Program-made: the position numbers and the translations under genes
DNA from: DAONFI01 sp035403485
GTDB taxonomy: Bacteria > Planctomycetota > Phycisphaerae > SM23-33
NCBI GenBank assembly: GCA_964536835.1
Contig: CAZIAZ010000008.1
Coordinates: forward strand, 1-64,000
Direction of reading: 5' to 3'
Length of the DNA: 64,000 bases
The notes under the pieces: generated by a model
What the model was told of the DNA's origin: nothing
Seen by the model: the letters and a program-made list of their open reading frames with translations, nothing else
The model's database searches: none
Shown: positions 61,826 through 64,000 of the stretch, one piece after another
Numbering within the stretch: position 1 is the first letter of the stretch
Layout: each line of letters begins with the position of its first letter

Positions 61826-62959
61826 TTATTTAAAAATTTCAGCAGTAATATTCCCAACTCCGGCCGAGCAGGAAATAGCTGCGTTATCCCAAACCGTTTT
61901 CGCGTTTACGTTCCGCCAGAGCAGCCGTTCATATTCGCTCAGCCGTTCGATAATCATCGCCAGATCTGCCGCACGATGATTTTTTGCTATTCTCTGTATT
62001 TCCTGCGACTGGTCGGCATGCATGAGCGGCGGTGTCGAACCGGTAGCCAGCGTAAGCGCATCGGCAAACGCACCTGCTATCAGCCGCAACATTATGCCCG
62101 TCACCTGCCGCATCGCAAGATTTTTGGAAAGATTGGCGTTAGCCTCTTTCTTCACGACGCCCACCTGCGCATCAGCCAGCGAATCGGCGATTTTTGACCA
62201 GTCGTCGCCCAAAGGAACGTATCCCTCGGCCAGCCTGGCGATATCGCTTATCAATTCGCGTTTGACGGGATAAAAGTTCTGTTTTGCGTATTCCAGCGCA
62301 AGGCCGACGCTGCCGTCAGTAAATGCCGCCCAGAATTGCGCCTCTTCCTGCGATACTTCATTTTCAACCAGCCTGGCGATTACGAAGTCATGCGGCAGCG
62401 GCACGAATCTCAAAAAAGCACAACGACTGCGGGTTGTCGGCAGAAGCTGGTCGGGCTTGTCTGTAAGCAAAATGATAGTCACGCCAGCCGGCGGTTCTTC
62501 AAGCGTTTTTAACAGGGAGTTCTGCGCGGCGATACTCATGAGGTCCGTTTCCTCGACGACGAATATCCGGCCCCTGCCCATCGAAGCCGCCTGGTAGGCA
62601 GGGTCTATCAGGAAACTTCGAATCACGTCGATACCAAGATCCTGCATGACGCGGCTACGAACCGAAGCATCTTCGTGATATCTTGCCAGTTCCTTTTTAA
62701 CTATGGCAAAGTCGGGATGAGTGCCTGCGTTCATCAGCCGACAGGAATCACATTTATTGCACGCTTTCGGCCGACCTATCAAATCGACGGCTGGCGTTTT
62801 GCACAGCAGCAATTTGGCCAGGGCTACGGCAGTGGTGCATCTGCCCACGCCGCATGGGCCGGCAAAAAGCAGCGCATGCGGCATACGGCCGGCTGACATG
62901 TTAGACATCAGCCTGCCGATAGCTTCTTCCTGCCCGATTATTTCATCGAGTTCTATCAT
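61826..62959 (-). CDS. holB: DNA polymerase III subunit delta'
   Basis: A clamp-loader subunit of 377 residues. AAA+ features are LDEIIGQEEAIGRLMSNM, the Walker A-like AGPCGVGRCTTAVALAKLLL and the zinc-binding CNKCDSCRLMNAGTHPDF; VVEETDLMSIAAQNSLLKTL and EEPPAGVTIILLTD follow. The SRC motif is seen as TTRSRCAFLRF. The C-terminal domain is helical. I favour ATG 62959; TTG 62971 would make a 4-bp overlap with tmk. tmk-holB order is conserved in many bacteria. Confidence 0.93.
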   Translation of the reverse strand: MIELDEIIGQEEAIGRLMSNMSAGRMPHALLFAGPCGVGRCTTAVALAKLLLCKTPAVDLIGRPKACNKCDSCRLMNAGTHPDFAIVKKELARYHEDASVRSRVMQDLGIDVIRSFLIDPAYQAASMGRGRIFVVEETDLMSIAAQNSLLKTLEEPPAGVTIILLTDKPDQLLPTTRSRCAFLRFVPLPHDFVIARLVENEVSQEEAQFWAAFTDGSVGLALEYAKQNFYPVKRELISDIARLAEGYVPLGDDWSKIADSLADAQVGVVKKEANANLSKNLAMRQVTGIMLRLIAGAFADALTLATGSTPPLMHADQSQEIQRIAKNHRAADLAMIIERLSEYERLLWRNVNAKTVWDNAAISCSAGVGNITAEIFK

Positions 62960-62967
62960 TACCTGTA

Positions 62968-63603
62968 TCAATGGAATATCGCATGCTCAAGCACACTGAT
63001 TACTTTTTGGGTCACTTCATCCATCGTGCCGATTGCATCAACATGCACGACCTGCGACGGATACGTTTGGCCGAGTTTTATAAAACCATCTCTCACCGCA
63101 CGATGATATTCGTCACTGCGACTCTCAAGACGGTCGCGTTCAGGGCCGACGCGCTGGAGGCCTGTTTCCGCCGGCATATCCAGAATGACCGTCAGGTCAG
63201 GCCAAAAACCCTGCACAGCTTTTCCACCCAAATCTATTATGAACCGAGGATCTATGCCCAACGCCCCCTGGTAAGCTACGGTAGACGATACGAATCTGTC
63301 GCAAAGTACCACTTTTTTTTGCGCAAGTGCCGGTTTGACAATCTCTTGTACAAGTTGTGCGCGGCTAGCCATGAAAAGGAACGTCTCACACAAAGGGCAA
63401 ATATCCAACTCCTTGCCGTGCAAGAGGATATCGCGTATTCTTTGCCCCGTCGGCGTCCCGCCAGGATCTATTGCACGCTGAACGCAGCAGCCGGCGGCGC
63501 ATAAGGCTGCTTCCACACGGTCAAGTTGTGTGGTCTTTCCCGCACCGTCAGGGCCGTCGATTACAATAAAGCGGCCGGCAAGATGTTCCGCCAATTTGCC
63601 CAT
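62968..63603 (-). CDS. tmk: Thymidylate kinase
   Basis: It phosphorylates dTMP to dTDP. The protein is 211 residues from ATG 63603 (MGKLAEHLAGRFIVIDGPDG), which is the normal length; the 23-codon extension is not needed. P-loop IDGPDGAGKTTQLDRV, the DR motif in VVLCDRFVSSTVAYQGALG and the LID-type region RVGPERDRLESRSDEY are intact. It heads the tmk-holB-ABC-glycosyltransferase run on the minus strand. Confidence 0.95.
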   Translation of the reverse strand: MGKLAEHLAGRFIVIDGPDGAGKTTQLDRVEAALCAAGCCVQRAIDPGGTPTGQRIRDILLHGKELDICPLCETFLFMASRAQLVQEIVKPALAQKKVVLCDRFVSSTVAYQGALGIDPRFIIDLGGKAVQGFWPDLTVILDMPAETGLQRVGPERDRLESRSDEYHRAVRDGFIKLGQTYPSQVVHVDAIGTMDEVTQKVISVLEHAIFH

Positions 63604-63809
63604 AGTCCTGCATAGTATCGCAATCTTCGCGGGAAAATGCAACCTGTTAATATCCGGCAGGCAGCTGGCCAATATCGGTTAGTACAAATCGGGCGATTTT
63701 TGTCCGATTTTGACTTTTAGGGTTCAATAATTACTCATCAATTGTATAATTACACTTCATGTTCTATACATGTTGACGATAATTTTTCCATACACGGAGC
63801 AAACGCGCA

Positions 63810-64000
63810 ATGAAATTCAGAATGATTCTGCTGATGGGTGTGGTGAGTTTGGGGATGTTGGCTTATTCTGCCGGAACGGTGCAGGCTAAAGATGCCGCCG
63901 ATACGCCAAAGGATAAATCTACTGCTACGAACAAGTCGGAAAAAAGCAGCGTAAAAGACAGCCAGGAAAAAGACAACTCCGACAGTAATACTGCTACTCA
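63810..64000 (+). CDS. Secreted protein, 5' part only
   Basis: The frame opens with ATG 63810 (GGAG about 12 bp upstream) and continues past the window edge, so only 63 codons are seen. A signal peptide (MKFRMILLMGVVSLGMLAYS, cleavage near VQA) precedes a Lys/Ser/Asp-rich, probably disordered segment (KDKSTATNKSEKSS). A possible -10 TATAAT lies at about 63744. The function cannot be judged. Confidence 0.7.
   Translation, partial: MKFRMILLMGVVSLGMLAYSAGTVQAKDAADTPKDKSTATNKSEKSSVKDSQEKDNSDSNTAT

Overview
The window reads as chromosome from a Gram-negative, probably anaerobic member of the Planctomycetota (Phycisphaerae-like). That placement is inference. It rests on lipid A synthesis (LpxB), a PSP1/RicT protein, a DUF1844 protein, a zinc-ribbon/von Willebrand A membrane protein, a Tad-type pseudopilin locus and a 2-hydroxyacyl-CoA-dehydratase-type activase, which is usual in anaerobes. 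Almost every gene is ordinary chromosomal coding sequence. I see no rRNA, tRNA, CRISPR array, prophage or transposase gene.

Layout. 1-640: a strong promoter and a short RNA with two C-rich-loop hairpins. 640-5772: a PEGA lipoprotein coupled to dnaE. 5866-10051 (minus): fmt, an MFS transporter, and a small gene-acpS-lpxB unit. 10549-17939 (plus): an SH3/proline-rich exported protein, scpB-rpiB, cdaA-cdaR (c-di-AMP) and a lipoprotein hydrolase. 18216-20373 (minus): DeoR regulator and mannitol-dehydrogenase-like enzyme. 20706-26019 (plus): pilin-like peptide, prepilin peptidase and three TadE/TadG-like proteins. 26059-29853 (minus): a fucosidase-like glycoside hydrolase and an L-fucose-isomerase-family protein. 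30852-33877: DUF1844 protein and an unusual MutS2. 33890-34296 (minus): a structured RNA and a small ORF. 34430-43311: nuclease, parvulin, pgk, homoserine dehydrogenase, CaxA exchanger, vWA protein, yggS. 43294-48895: debranching enzyme, the lexA operon with a candidate SOS operator, a methyltransferase and a phosphatase. 48902-57345: activase, ricT, dciA, hemB and a purine permease. 57515-63603 (minus): tmk-holB-ABC exporter-glycosyltransferase. A secreted protein begins at 63810 and leaves the window.

Functional threads. Replication and genome maintenance (dnaE, holB, tmk, dciA, scpB, mutS2, lexA) recur. Envelope work is represented by lpxB, acpS, the MsbA-type exporter, the GT-C glycosyltransferase, lipoproteins, a parvulin and the Tad-like locus. 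c-di-AMP signalling is represented by cdaA-cdaR.

The most interesting material is non-coding or architectural. It comprises the twin-loop sRNA; a structured RNA-terminator-ORF unit; a palindromic operator sitting on the lexA -10 box; a hairpin MITE family lying against stop codons; a 122-bp multi-hairpin repeat in two gaps between divergent genes; a MutS2 without a visible Smr domain but with three KOW-like modules; an ABC exporter with a PDZ-like insertion; a CdaA with DMG in place of the DGA motif; and a ScpB with a roughly 118-residue acidic tail.
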